A stretch of DNA of 64,000 bases from Solicola gregarius (GCF_025790165.1 NZ_CP094970.1:806001-870000), one strand, 5' to 3'. Counted from the first letter of the stretch, positions 28,743 to 38,910 are shown. Program-made: numbers and translations. The notes: generated by a model not told the origin, from the letters alone.

Positions 28743-31700
28743 CTAATTCCGCGCATGGCTCTGGAGTTCCGCAAGCCTCTGTCGTACCACGGCGGCACGG
28801 GCCGACCCGAGATCCGAATAGATCGACGCCGCCCGTGTCCACGCGTCGAGCGCGTCGTCAGCGTCGCCGTCTGCGATCGCGGACTCGGCGACCTGGTGCC
28901 GGGCGGTCGCCTCGCCGAGGGGGTACTCGCACTCAACGGCAATCTGAAGGGCTTCCGTCGCGATCTCGCGTGCTCGCCGCGCGCTCCCCACTGCGCGGTG
29001 GCAGGCGGCGAGTACGGCGGTGGCGTGGACGAGGCGCAGTCGTCGCCCGGAGCTCTGCGCGAGTTCGACTGCCTGGCTCACCCTTTCGAACGCTCGCTGC
29101 GTGTCACCGTCAACCAGTTCGAGGTCTGCCCAGCCGGTGAGTACATCGCATTGCACCGCAAGGTCGTGCATCTGCGTCGCGATCCCCAGCGCGTATGTGA
29201 ACTGACGGCGAGCGCGCGCGACGTTACCGCGCTCCTTGAACACCTTGGCGAGCGTGGTCTGTACGTAGGGGAGGCTCCGTGGGTCGTACCGCTCAGCTTC
29301 GGCGATGTTCTCGGTGACGATCCGATGTGCGCGGTCGATCTCGCCCATCTCGATAAGGCAGTTGGCCAATTCATCAAGGAGACCTGCGGTGTTGCGACGA
29401 TCCCCATGTGCTGCGGCCTCGTCGGCCGCTGCCGAGAGCCTTTCGGCTGCGCGATGAAGGTCGCCGATGTACCGGTCGAGCTCTGCGGCCGCGCCGAGCT
29501 CGAGATGTCCAACGGAGCGGGCAGCGGCTGCCTTTAGCTCAGCGCTTTCGGCGCTCGCGCGTGCCAAGTCACCGGACTCGACCAGTGCGAGCACGAGGTT
29601 CTCGCGTGCGCGCGTCTCCAGCGCCGGTTCGCCCGCATCTCGGTACCCGAGCATCGAGGCTTCCAGATGCGCCACCGACTCAGGGAGATTGCCGCAGATC
29701 TGGGCGATTATTCCCAGGTTGATCCGAACGGCGTTCGCGCCCGTGGAGTTCAGCCCCTCGTACAGCTCAACCGCTCTGGTGAGCTCCCGCTCGGCGCGGA
29801 CGACATCACCGGTGTAGTAGCACAAGGCGCCCCGGCTGTTGTACATGGCGGCCAGACCCTCGCGGTAGCCGGCGTGTTCCGCCGCCCGGATGCCACCCTC
29901 GACCGCGGCATGCCAGTCCACGCTGTGGCCACGAAGGCCGAAGTAGCCGCGGAGTGCGTCGGCCAGTTGGCAGGCGAGTTCGTAGGGACCGTACGTGGCG
30001 GCGGCGCGGATTGCCGCGATCATCGCCAGTCTGTCGTCATCCACCGACTCAAGAGTCGGCGAGTCCTCTAATGCCGGCGGCGCGTGAGGCGACGTTCGCG
30101 GCAGCCTGCTGAGTGGTAGCACCGGTTGAACCGCGAGATCTGTCTTCGCGATGTAGTACTCGAGCAGGCGCTCCCTTGCCTGGATCCGCTGCGCATCGGA
30201 CTCCTTCAGCAGGCACTGTTCCCAGGCGTACTGCCGAATCAGGTCATGGAACTTGTAGCGCTTCCCGGAGCGCATCAGCAGGCTCGCCGCCGCCAGTTCC
30301 TCCAGTTGTGCAGACATCTCCGTTTCGTTCAAGTCCATCGCCGCGCAGGCGGCGTGGACGGAGAAGGCGGTGTCGGCGACCAGGCTCAGCATTCGCAGGA
30401 GATATTGCCGCTTCGGCCTCAGCTGGTCATACGAGCAACCGAAGGCGCCCGACAGGTCAGCGCGCTCATCACCTTCGACCCGCAGTTCCGATACTGCACC
30501 ATGACGGCGTAGCTGTCCGACGTAGTCCGATATAGACAGTCCCGGTCTCAGGGTCAGATGCGCTGCGGCCAGGCGTAGCGCCAGCGCGAGTCCACCGCAT
30601 GTCGCCGTCAGGGACCGCATCGCACCGCGGGCGGCAGACACCCGTTCTGCACCAAGGGCATGGACGAGAAGCTCGTGCGACTCCTGAGGAGACAAGACGT
30701 CGAGTCCAACCCGCTTCGCACCGGGGTCGACCACGAGACCGGTCAGCTCGTTACGGCTTGTGACCAAAACCGCGGAGCCGCTGGCGCCCGGCAGTAGCTC
30801 GCGCACCTGCTTTTCACTGGCGACGTTGTCCAGCACGATCAGGACTCGCTTGCCCGCGAGCAGCGACCGGTACGTCGCGGTCTGTTCCTGCCGGGCGATC
30901 GGGATGGTCTCGGCTGGCTGCCCTAGCGCATGCAGGAACTGACCCAGTACCTCACCCACGCTGAGAGAGGGGCCCGGCGCGTACGCCCTGAAGTCGCAGT
31001 AGAGCTGGCCGTCAGGGAACGCGTCGGCGACGCCATGCGCGACGTGGACGGCGAGTGTCGTCTTGCCAATGCCGGCGGCGCCGGTGATCAGCACGACCGG
31101 AGCGACGGCCACATCTGCAGCGCTCCGCAATGACTCCGCTATCTCGCCCCGTTCGGCTGTCCGACCGACGAAGCCTGCGCCTGCGATAGGCAAGAGGTGA
31201 GGTGTGGAGAGACGCTCGGCGGCAGGTTCGGCGGACTCGGCGTCGTCGCGCAGGATCAACATGTACGCCTCTCGCAGTTCCTCGCCAGGACCGACCCCGA
31301 GCTCGTCGGCGAGGACGCCGGAGATCTCCCGGTACGCGCTGAGCGCCTCCCCCGTGCGCCCCGATTTGTGCAGCGCCCGCATCCACTGCACCCAGAAATG
31401 CTCCCGGAGCGGATGTTCCCTCACGAGCGTCACCAGCTCGCCGACCAGCTCGCGATGCCTCCCGAGCCGCAGGTCGAGGTCGATACGTCGCTCCAATGTG
31501 CCCGTGTGGAGCTCGATCAGACGCGGGACCTCGGAGCGCGCCAACCCGTCCGAGGAAACGTTGATCAGTGGTGACCTCCCGCTCCAGAGCTCGAGTGCAC
31601 GATTGAGGACCTCCGACTCGGCGCCAAAGTCCTCTGCTTTCGCAGCCATGTCGGCTTGGGCGACGAGGGCACGGAATCGGGTGAGATCCAATTGATCTTC

Positions 31701-31982
31701 GGAAATGAGCATTCGATAGCCGTCGGGTTCTGTGCGGATCGTGTCGCCCACCACGATCCGACGTACACGCATGACGTACTTCTGTACGACGGCGCGAGCG
31801 TTTTTCGGCGCCGACCCGTCCCACAGAAGGTCGATGAGCTCGTCAATGGTGACGGTGCGCCCGGCGCCCAGGAGGAGCGTCGCCAGGACGATACGCAGCT
31901 TGCTGGCTCTGACTTCGACCACGCGACCGTGCTCGAGTAGCTCGAGGGGGCCCAGAACTCTGTACTCCATGGCCGTACTCAC
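28743..31982 (-). CDS. AfsR-type SARP transcriptional regulator, paralogue A
   Basis: About 1079 residues. The N-terminal OmpR-like winged helix (YRVLGPLELLEHGRVVEVRASKLRIVLATLLL, DELIDLLWDG) is followed by a BTAD domain to about residue 250. Next is an NB-ARC ATPase with P-loop GAAGIGKTTL (301-310) and RVLIVLDNVASEKQVRELLPG, then a long TPR region (700-1079) with repeats such as YNSRGALCYYTGDVVRAERELTRAVELYEGL. This is AfsR architecture: an ATP-controlled activator binding 11-bp-spaced heptamers. The GTG at 31982 gives M-S-T-A-M-E-Y, matching M-S-T-V-V-D-Y of paralogue B; an ATG at 31970 is possible. The two are paralogues over the full length. Confidence 0.88.
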   Translation of the reverse strand: MSTAMEYRVLGPLELLEHGRVVEVRASKLRIVLATLLLGAGRTVTIDELIDLLWDGSAPKNARAVVQKYVMRVRRIVVGDTIRTEPDGYRMLISEDQLDLTRFRALVAQADMAAKAEDFGAESEVLNRALELWSGRSPLINVSSDGLARSEVPRLIELHTGTLERRIDLDLRLGRHRELVGELVTLVREHPLREHFWVQWMRALHKSGRTGEALSAYREISGVLADELGVGPGEELREAYMLILRDDAESAEPAAERLSTPHLLPIAGAGFVGRTAERGEIAESLRSAADVAVAPVVLITGAAGIGKTTLAVHVAHGVADAFPDGQLYCDFRAYAPGPSLSVGEVLGQFLHALGQPAETIPIARQEQTATYRSLLAGKRVLIVLDNVASEKQVRELLPGASGSAVLVTSRNELTGLVVDPGAKRVGLDVLSPQESHELLVHALGAERVSAARGAMRSLTATCGGLALALRLAAAHLTLRPGLSISDYVGQLRRHGAVSELRVEGDERADLSGAFGCSYDQLRPKRQYLLRMLSLVADTAFSVHAACAAMDLNETEMSAQLEELAAASLLMRSGKRYKFHDLIRQYAWEQCLLKESDAQRIQARERLLEYYIAKTDLAVQPVLPLSRLPRTSPHAPPALEDSPTLESVDDDRLAMIAAIRAAATYGPYELACQLADALRGYFGLRGHSVDWHAAVEGGIRAAEHAGYREGLAAMYNSRGALCYYTGDVVRAERELTRAVELYEGLNSTGANAVRINLGIIAQICGNLPESVAHLEASMLGYRDAGEPALETRARENLVLALVESGDLARASAESAELKAAAARSVGHLELGAAAELDRYIGDLHRAAERLSAAADEAAAHGDRRNTAGLLDELANCLIEMGEIDRAHRIVTENIAEAERYDPRSLPYVQTTLAKVFKERGNVARARRQFTYALGIATQMHDLAVQCDVLTGWADLELVDGDTQRAFERVSQAVELAQSSGRRLRLVHATAVLAACHRAVGSARRAREIATEALQIAVECEYPLGEATARHQVAESAIADGDADDALDAWTRAASIYSDLGSARAAVVRQRLAELQSHARN

Positions 31983-32296
31983 CGTCCATGCCATTCGTCA
32001 CCGGTCCAGAATCCGAGCACAGATCGCAGCGTGTTCGGCGATCCGGTGCCTCGCAGCCCGGGTTTTTCTCAGACAGTCGAACCCATCGAGTCGCCTCGTC
32101 GGATCCGCATGGACGGGTGCACGTCACCGTTGAGGTAGCGATCCGACCCGTCGGGCCGGATCCGCGTACGCCGAGTGTAGCCAAGCACCGGCGATTCGAT
32201 TGCGCTGGATGAACTCGTGCGCACCTTTGGCGGGCACAGGCCGACGCCATATCCGCAGACTCGCCAGTGCGGCCCATGACGTCGGCCGGCGACTCT
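31983..32296. promoter_or_regulatory. upstream region of SARP A
   Basis: About 310 bp without a gene. Reading the minus strand, TACACT at about 32179-32174 could be a -10 box. A single StrR-type half-site GTTCGACTG lies at 32082-32074; the partner half is not there. No 11-bp heptamer array was found. Confidence 0.35.
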
Positions 32297-32347
32297 GTGA
32301 ACCGCCCCGGAGAGTCCGGAGTCTCCGGACTCTCCGGGGCGGTTCAC
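32297..32347. terminator. long perfect hairpin, bidirectional terminator or repeat element
   Basis: Two 24-bp arms, perfectly complementary around a 3-bp centre (GTC). The arm reads GTGAACCGCCCCGG then AGAGTCCGGA. It separates the hydrolase/SH3 genes from SARP A. Its core (CCGCCCCGG, then GTCCGGAGTCTCCGGAC) recurs at 56276-56322, so this may be a dispersed hairpin repeat used as terminator. Confidence 0.7.
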
Positions 32348-32469
32348 TGGCTCGCCTCGAGTGAGTATGACGGTCCCGTGGCATTTCTGGAGCGAACGGG
32401 TTTCCAGGCAGTGATCCGACCTTGGTCCCCTTTGGTTCGAGGCGGATCAGGACCCTTCCCCTTTGGAAG

Positions 32470-33098
32470 CTAGCGACGAGCCCGCGGGGCCTTGCTGGCC
32501 GACAGGGTGGTGCGAGGCGGTGAGCGAATTGGCCGCGTAACCGATTCGTGCAGCCCACCAGGTCCGGGCCGAGGTTCAGTGCCAGGAGCAGTCGCCGGCA
32601 GCGCCGAGATCCGATCGGCGGGCTCCCGCTGCGGCGGTGAGAGTGCCTGCCGTCGAGATCGGTCTGGATCAGCAGCTGGGGACCGGGTTGGTCTCCGCGT
32701 AGTGTACTTGTCGGACACCCAGCCCGACTCACCCTCGTCGTCTCCGTGGGTGTAGAGCCACCGATTCGGGTGCGGGCCGCTCTCCTCAATGCGCGGGCCG
32801 CCGTCGATCTTGCACACGAACCCTGAGGTGGTCGTGTGCAGTCGGTCCGCGGGGTCGGCCAGCTCTCGTCCGTGTAGATCGGGGCAACGGAGATGTTGGT
32901 GCAGAAGGACGCCCGGAAGGTCTCGCCTCCCCACAGGTCCGGTCCCTTCTTGTCAAACGCCGCGGGCCAACACTCCGCGACCTGCGCGTTGTCCGAGTCC
33001 TTTGCTACAGAGGAATCCAGGGCCATGGCATTGGTCGAGCAACCGATGACGACGAGTGTCTCAAGGGCGGCGCTTGCAGTGATCGTCTTGATGTTCAT
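32470..33098 (-). pseudogene. secreted SH3-like protein, frameshifted
   Basis: The ATG at 33098 opens MNIKTITASAALETLVVIGCS (signal or lipoprotein-like) and NAQVAECWPAAFDKKGPDLWGGETFRASFCTNISVAPIYTDESW. Near 32855 the sense passes to another frame: ADRLHTTTSGFVCKIDGGPRIEESGPHPNRWLYTHGDDEGESGWVSDKY. This gives a plausible SH3-like end (W-L-Y-T...GWVSDKY) and a stop at 32470. One base inserted or lost explains it. Translated intact it would be a small exported Cys-containing protein. Confidence 0.6.
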
Positions 33099-33167
33099 CT
33101 CTAGCGGAGGCCCCTCCCAGTCGGTGGTGTGGTCCTGGCGTCGGCATCGATCCGGCGCTCTGGCCGC

Positions 33168-34820
33168 TCACGGATACAGCGGCAGGTCGGGCTTACACAC
33201 AGTGCCCGATTCGGGCAGTCGCTGCGTCACGAGATAGCGCTCGGTGTATTCGGTTACGCAGGTGCTCTCGCCGTACGCACCGTGTCCCCAGCCGTCCAGC
33301 ATCAGCAGGCGGGACCCGTCGAACAGCTGGTTGGCAACCCGCGCCCCACCGATCGGCGTGGAAGGGTCATGGGCATTCGCGACGACGAGTACCGGCGACG
33401 AGGTCTGGGTCCTCCACGGACCGCGAAAGGAGTCGCTCGGCGATCCCGGCCAGCTTGCGCAGATCGACGACCTCCAGGTCCAAAGCCGCCCGAACCAGGG
33501 CATTATGCGGTCGTCGCGCCTGCCTGCGTGTATCCATGCCCTTGGATCATCGGGGTTCGCCGAGTCAGAGCACGCGACCGCGGCGAACGGGTCGGCGACG
33601 GTCCGTGTCTCCGGCTCGTCGTACGCATCGGCAGCGTACAAGCCGCGGCGGAGGCGGTCATTGAATAGATCACGCAGCCGGCCGGTGATCCTCAGGGCCG
33701 CGGCCTGCGACCGTTGATAGGCCCGTGACCCGGTTCTCGAGGTCGACTGCACGTACAGGTATTGCACGTACTGTGCGAGTTGCTCGTAGAGACCACGCTC
33801 GTAAAGCCCCCCGAGCAGGTAGCTGACGACGCTACTATACGAGATCGGCTGACCGTCCACCGCGAGTTTCCCATTGCGCGCCTTTCTGACGACGGTGCGC
33901 CACTTTCCATACGCGTCACCGGCCGCACTGCAGCGCTCGGCCCCGACACGATCGCACTCAACTAGCGCGGACGTCAGCGCCTCGTACGCGCCTCGTCCGC
34001 TTCGCAGTCGGGTGGAGAATCCCAGCCGGTGCCCGCTTCTGCCGTGACCCTTCGACCAGGCGATCGGATCGAGCACGCCGTCGAGCACTATCGCGCGTAT
34101 ACGGTCGGGAAACATCGCGGCGTAGGTCTGACCGAGATAGGTACCGTACGAGATCCCGTAGTAGGTCAGCCGTTCCTCGCCGAGGGCGTCGCGCACAAGG
34201 TCCAGGTCGCGTGCGTTGTCGGCAGTCGAAGCATGGTCGAAGACAGCGTTGTGGTGGTTCGCGCAGAACGTGCGGTCGCTCGCGTCAGCCCGCAACCAAC
34301 CGGTCTCCTCCTCGTCACCGAACGGAAACGCGACCGGCGGATGCACCGGATGGTCCCGGTACTTCCCTGTGCAAGTGACCGCCGTCGAGCGGCCGACGCC
34401 CCGCGGGTCGACGCCGACGATGTCGAACCGCTGCCTGACCTTCGTACCGAGTTCTCGGCCCGCGTCGGCGGCAAACTGGACGGCGCTAGCGCCGGGGCCA
34501 CCGGGGTTGACGAACAGTGAGCCGATACGTCGGCTCGGATCGTCCGCAGGATCCCGGAGCAGCCCAAGGTCGATCTGTTCGCCGTACGGTTGGTCGTAGT
34601 CGAGGGGGACCTGGATGGTTGCGCAGTCGTAGCCAGGCTCGTCGTCACACTGGCGCCAGTCGACCTCGGCCACGTCAGCGTTCGCAGCGGGCGGCGACGT
34701 GAGTTCGTGTTGACTTCGCGCCTTGTCTGCGCCGCTGACCGAGCCGACCGCGGTGCCCGACGTGACGACGCTCAATGCGAGAGCGAGCACGGCGAGACAG
34801 ACGACCTGGGATCGTCTCAT
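33168..34820 (-). CDS. secreted alpha/beta hydrolase (SlpD/TAP-type tripeptidyl aminopeptidase family)
   Basis: 550 residues from the ATG at 34820, with AGGAG upstream. The signal peptide is MRRSQVVCLAVLALALSVVTSG. The alpha/beta-hydrolase core carries the oxyanion block VNPGGPGASA (about 105-113), the GVDPRGVGRS strand, the nucleophile Ser224 in GISYGTYLG, the acid in VANAHDPSTPIGGA and His in GWGHGAYGES. The C-terminal TAP-like domain ends in a Cys-containing tail. The family removes tripeptides or acts on esters outside the cell. It follows eccC by 103 bp and may be cotranscribed; it could process exported substrates, but it is unrelated to mycosins, the usual ESX proteases. Confidence 0.85.
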   Translation of the reverse strand: MRRSQVVCLAVLALALSVVTSGTAVGSVSGADKARSQHELTSPPAANADVAEVDWRQCDDEPGYDCATIQVPLDYDQPYGEQIDLGLLRDPADDPSRRIGSLFVNPGGPGASAVQFAADAGRELGTKVRQRFDIVGVDPRGVGRSTAVTCTGKYRDHPVHPPVAFPFGDEEETGWLRADASDRTFCANHHNAVFDHASTADNARDLDLVRDALGEERLTYYGISYGTYLGQTYAAMFPDRIRAIVLDGVLDPIAWSKGHGRSGHRLGFSTRLRSGRGAYEALTSALVECDRVGAERCSAAGDAYGKWRTVVRKARNGKLAVDGQPISYSSVVSYLLGGLYERGLYEQLAQYVQYLYVQSTSRTGSRAYQRSQAAALRITGRLRDLFNDRLRRGLYAADAYDEPETRTVADPFAAVACSDSANPDDPRAWIHAGRRDDRIMPWFGRLWTWRSSICASWPGSPSDSFRGPWRTQTSSPVLVVANAHDPSTPIGGARVANQLFDGSRLLMLDGWGHGAYGESTCVTEYTERYLVTQRLPESGTVCKPDLPLYP

Positions 34821-34923
34821 GGTGAAGCTCCTGCGTTCGCTTGCACACGTCATTGGGTATGGGCTCCTTATCTGTCGTAGTTGAGGGCGCAGAAGTCCGA
34901 GTCACCACTGCGCGTTGGGCGAG

Positions 34924-37900
34924 TCAGCTGCCCGACGACCGCAGGGAGTCGTAGTCGTCCGGCAGCGCGATTTGGAGCTGGCCCGCAACGCCACCGCGCG
35001 GGGCGTAGATCGCGCGACCGGCCGGGAGGCGGCGTGCGACGACCCCGTTCACAAGGCGACCCTCCGTGCGGTCGCCGGACAGCACAACACCGGGCGTCTG
35101 GAGGTCGTTGAGCCTCTGCAGGAACGGCTCGAAGATGGCTCGAGACAACCCACCAGTTCGGCGTGCGACGACCAGGTGCAGGCCGAGGTCGCGGCCCTGG
35201 GGGAGGAACTCGAGCAGCGCGTGGAGCGGATTTCCCGACGGGTTGGCCACCAAGTCGTAATCGTCGACCAATATGACGACGTCCACACCGTTCCACCAGC
35301 TACGCCGACGAACCTGCTCGGCGGTGACGTCGTCGGGTGGTAGCCGGTCGCGTACGGCGCCCGCGACGTCGGCAGCGGTGGCGGCGGTCTGCTGGTCGTT
35401 GGTGCAGTAGGCGGCGAGGTACTCGGGTGGGACGGCATCGAGCAGACTCCGCCGGTAGTCGACAACGATGAACGCCAACTCGTCGGTCGTTCGCGACGCG
35501 GTCAGCTGTCGAAGCAGCAGCCTGAGTGTATTTGTCTTGCCCGCCTCACCGTCGCCGTACACCAGCAGGTGCGGGTCAGCCCCGAACAGGCTCACACCGG
35601 CGGGCTCGAGGTTGCGTTCCGACAGGCCAATGGGAATCGTCAGGTCGCCTCGCTCCACGACGGGGAGGCTCGTGACCGGGACCTGTTGCGGCAGCACCTC
35701 TACCGGCTGGACCGCAGTGGTCCACCGGGCGCGTGCGACCTCCATCAGCTGCCGTTGCGCTGCCGGAAGGTCGTCGGTCGTGCCGTGGCCGTCGATGCGA
35801 GGCAACGCCGCGTGGAAAACGAGGCCGTCGCCGACATGCACGAGCCCGCGGCCGGGTACGTCCTTGGGTAGCGCTTCCATTAGCTTGCGACCGATCCCGC
35901 TCTCGTACGCCTCGGTCAGGCGTAGCTCGAGTCGTCCGCCAAAACTTGACTGCATCCGGATTCGAACCTGTAGATTCTGCGCGACGGTGAGAATGACATG
36001 CACGCCGTAATTCGAGCCGCGGGCCGCGATCTCACCGATCGCGAACTCCAACGATTCGAAGTCCTCACGGAAACTGCCCCATCCGTCGACGATGAGGAAG
36101 ATGTCGCCGGCGAGGTCCGGTCCGAACCGCCCATCGGCTCGCGCATCACGAAGGGCGGACATCGAGTCGAGACCATGATCGCGGAATTGCTCCTCACGAC
36201 GTTCGATCAGCGAGACGACCTCGCTGACCGTGCGGCCGATCCGCTCAGGGTCCAGGCGGGTCGCGACCGACGCGACGTGCGGGAGGTTCTCGATGCCACG
36301 CAGGCTCCCGCCGCCGTAGTCCACGCAGTAGAACGCGACGTCACCGGGTGCGTAACGCAGCGCGAGCGAACTGACCAGTGTGCGGACAAGCGTGCTCTTG
36401 CCCGTCTGCGGCGCTCCGGCGATCACCAGGTTGCCGTCGGCGCCGGCGAAGTCCCACGTGAGCGGAAACTGACGCTGACGGGACGGATCATCGACCACAC
36501 CCAAGGCAGCCTCGATTGTCGCCGGTTCTCCGCGCCGTTCCGGATCCTGTGCTCGGTCGAGCGGCAATCCGTACGGCAGCGGCTCGAGCCAGACCGGTCG
36601 GGCCTGATCGACTCCGGCGGCGACGAGGCGCTCGCACAGTACGTCGAGCACGGAGCTCCGCGAGTCGGTGCCGGCGCCCTCGACTCTTTCGAGGTCTGTG
36701 CTGGCGGCCGTGCGATCAATGCCACGCTGGGCGATCCAGGCGCCGATGCCGTTGACGGCAACGTACGGGACGACCGGCACCTCCGTCTTGGGCGCGTCCG
36801 ACGGCGCGGCGTACGGCGCGGAGACCAGTGCGCCCTTGAACCGGTCGAATACGGACGTGTCGACCTTGAGGTAGCCCGATCCCGGTTCGGACGGTAGGTG
36901 GTAGGCGTCCGGTGTGCCGATCGCGTCGCGGGACTCGGATTCGGAGAACGTCCGCAGGCAGATCCGATACGACAAGTGCGACTCGAGTCCACGGATCTTA
37001 CCCATCTCCAGCTTTTGAGTGGCAAGCAGGAGATGAACACCGACCGATCGGCCGATCCGGCCGATTGCGACGAACAGGTCGGCGAAGTCGGGCTTGGCGG
37101 TCAGCAGCTCGGCGAACTCATCGATGATCACCAGCAGGTGCGGCAGCGGCTCGAGTTTGTCGCCTGAGTCGATCAACGCCTGGTAAGCCGAGACATTCGG
37201 CAGGTTCCCCCGCTGCTTGAGCAGCTCCTGACGGCGGAGTATCTCACCGAACAGTGCCGAGTACATGCGGTCGACCAGCGACAAGTCGTCCTGCAGGTTG
37301 GTGATCATCCCCGCGAGGTGCGGGACGTTCTTCAACGCCGCGAATGTGGCGCCGCCCTTGAAGTCGACCAACAACAGCGCCAATCGGTCGGGAGCGTGTC
37401 CGATGACCAGGGACGCCACCAGGGTGCGGAGCATCTCGGACTTTCCCGACCCGGTGGCGCCTACGACCATGCCGTGCGGTCCCATTCCGCCGTGGGCGGA
37501 CTCCTTTAGATCAAGGGGGACAACTCGGCCATCCGTTCCGACCCCGATTGGAACACGGAGCAGGTCTCTGGGCGACCGGGCCTGCCAGGTCACGTCCGTT
37601 CTCAGTGCGCCCGGGTCGTCGACCCCAAGTATCTCCGGGAGGTCGACGGTGTGCTCCGGGCGCGGCTCGCTGGCTCCGAGGTCAGCTGCGAGCCTCAGCG
37701 GAGCGAGCAGACGCGCGATGACCGTCGGGCAGCCGATCGGGACGCGGTCGACATCGAACGGAGCACTCCGGGCCTCCAGTGTGGCGGACCCATCTGCGCG
37801 GACAGTGATCCACTCGTCGGCCAAGGACAGGTCCGCGGCCTGCGGCGGTTGAATCACAATCAGGTGGATGCCGAGCTCGGCCAGACTGAATTCCACGTCC

Positions 37901-38910
37901 GGCAGATCGGACGGCGCGAGTGACGCGGACTGCTCGGTGTCGATGATCACGACCACGTGCTCCAGCGGGTCGGAGTCGCGCTCGCGGGAACGTGCGCCGA
38001 TCCGGCGCTCGATGTGGGGTTGCAGCAGCGTAAACGCATCGGCGACGGATGCGGCGACGAGCCTCGCAGGCAAGTCACCGTCCATCACCTCGTCACCGGC
38101 CTGGACATGCGGCAGCCACTTCACCCAATCCCACGCTTCCGATCGCGAGACAGATCGCACCACGGCGAGTCGTACGTCTCGATACCTGTGAAAGGCAACC
38201 AACTGGCACGCCATCGCCGTCACCAGCCGCCGTGCGACGTCCGGGTCACCGCGGACACCGAGCATTCCGACTCCTCGCAGGTCGATCGGAATCGGTGCGT
38301 CCTGGATGATCGAGTATCGATCGAGCAGCGAAACGGCTGCATCGAGGCACAGTGGATCGAACTCGTTAAGTGGGCCGGTGTCCGCCTCCAGCCGCAAGCC
38401 CGCCTGAACGGGTTGATCACCGACCCCCACGCGCAGGCAAAGGTAGTCCGCGTGCCCGGGACGCCGCTCCCACCGGCGGCGGTCGTTGCGAACGAGATCC
38501 GGCAGCACCTCCGGAGCCGGATGACACCACGCGCCGAGGTCCCTTTGCGCGGCGACGGTACGTCGCAGGGTGTGGCGAAGGTCATCGATGTAGTTGAGAT
38601 AGCGCTCGCGCGCCTGCCGCAGCAGGCGGCGTGGCCCCGTCCGCTGCGAGAGGATCATCACCAGGCCGACAGTGATCGATCCAACCAGGGCAGCAAGTGC
38701 GCCCACCGCGATCAGGCGATTGTGTCCGGCGTTGGACAGCGCGAGTGTCAGGGATCCGATTCCGCCGACGACCGGCATCAGGATCATCGCCGCTCCGGTC
38801 GCGGCCGGTGGAGCCTGCTGCTGGGCCGGCGGTTCAGCGATCGACAGCGAATTTTCGGGCACGGTCGGCGGCGCCGTCCGCGGCGGCCGCTTGACCACGG
38901 TTGTCGTCAT
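34924..38910 (-). CDS. eccC: type VII (ESX) secretion ATPase EccC, three-ATPase FtsK/SpoIIIE protein
   Basis: About 1328 residues from the ATG at 38910 (GTGGGGG upstream). Two membrane helices lie at about 40-60 and 66-88. Three FtsK-like ATPase domains follow: ATPase 1 with GATGSGKS (about 483) and LLVIIDEFAELL, a complete Walker B with catalytic Glu; ATPase 2 with GAPQTGKS (about 835) but IFLIVDGWGS lacking the Glu; ATPase 3 with GDGEAGKT (about 1123) and VVILVDDYDLV. One active and two degenerate ATPases is what is known for EccC, whose ATPase 3 binds substrate tails. EccCa and EccCb are fused here. EccB, EccD, EccE and mycosin are not in the window, so partners must be elsewhere or the protein works in a reduced system. 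Confidence 0.9.
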   Translation of the reverse strand: MTTTVVKRPPRTAPPTVPENSLSIAEPPAQQQAPPAATGAAMILMPVVGGIGSLTLALSNAGHNRLIAVGALAALVGSITVGLVMILSQRTGPRRLLRQARERYLNYIDDLRHTLRRTVAAQRDLGAWCHPAPEVLPDLVRNDRRRWERRPGHADYLCLRVGVGDQPVQAGLRLEADTGPLNEFDPLCLDAAVSLLDRYSIIQDAPIPIDLRGVGMLGVRGDPDVARRLVTAMACQLVAFHRYRDVRLAVVRSVSRSEAWDWVKWLPHVQAGDEVMDGDLPARLVAASVADAFTLLQPHIERRIGARSRERDSDPLEHVVVIIDTEQSASLAPSDLPDVEFSLAELGIHLIVIQPPQAADLSLADEWITVRADGSATLEARSAPFDVDRVPIGCPTVIARLLAPLRLAADLGASEPRPEHTVDLPEILGVDDPGALRTDVTWQARSPRDLLRVPIGVGTDGRVVPLDLKESAHGGMGPHGMVVGATGSGKSEMLRTLVASLVIGHAPDRLALLLVDFKGGATFAALKNVPHLAGMITNLQDDLSLVDRMYSALFGEILRRQELLKQRGNLPNVSAYQALIDSGDKLEPLPHLLVIIDEFAELLTAKPDFADLFVAIGRIGRSVGVHLLLATQKLEMGKIRGLESHLSYRICLRTFSESESRDAIGTPDAYHLPSEPGSGYLKVDTSVFDRFKGALVSAPYAAPSDAPKTEVPVVPYVAVNGIGAWIAQRGIDRTAASTDLERVEGAGTDSRSSVLDVLCERLVAAGVDQARPVWLEPLPYGLPLDRAQDPERRGEPATIEAALGVVDDPSRQRQFPLTWDFAGADGNLVIAGAPQTGKSTLVRTLVSSLALRYAPGDVAFYCVDYGGGSLRGIENLPHVASVATRLDPERIGRTVSEVVSLIERREEQFRDHGLDSMSALRDARADGRFGPDLAGDIFLIVDGWGSFREDFESLEFAIGEIAARGSNYGVHVILTVAQNLQVRIRMQSSFGGRLELRLTEAYESGIGRKLMEALPKDVPGRGLVHVGDGLVFHAALPRIDGHGTTDDLPAAQRQLMEVARARWTTAVQPVEVLPQQVPVTSLPVVERGDLTIPIGLSERNLEPAGVSLFGADPHLLVYGDGEAGKTNTLRLLLRQLTASRTTDELAFIVVDYRRSLLDAVPPEYLAAYCTNDQQTAATAADVAGAVRDRLPPDDVTAEQVRRRSWWNGVDVVILVDDYDLVANPSGNPLHALLEFLPQGRDLGLHLVVARRTGGLSRAIFEPFLQRLNDLQTPGVVLSGDRTEGRLVNGVVARRLPAGRAIYAPRGGVAGQLQIALPDDYDSLRSSGS

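Noticed and set aside
32074-32082. StrR half-site GTTCGACTG (minus strand) upstream of SARP A
   Set aside because: The second half at 11 or 12 bp is CCCGGGCTG-like and does not match; a single 9-mer is not enough to call an operator.
32124-32469. Continuation of the signal-peptide frame of the SH3-like gene to 32124
   Set aside because: After about 32855 this frame is Arg/Pro-rich and unlike any exported protein; the other frame carries the SH3-like end, so I read a frameshift instead.
35944-35962. GGATTCGAACCTGTAG resembling a tRNA T-arm
   Set aside because: Lies inside eccC in a conserved coding stretch and no cloverleaf can be formed around it.
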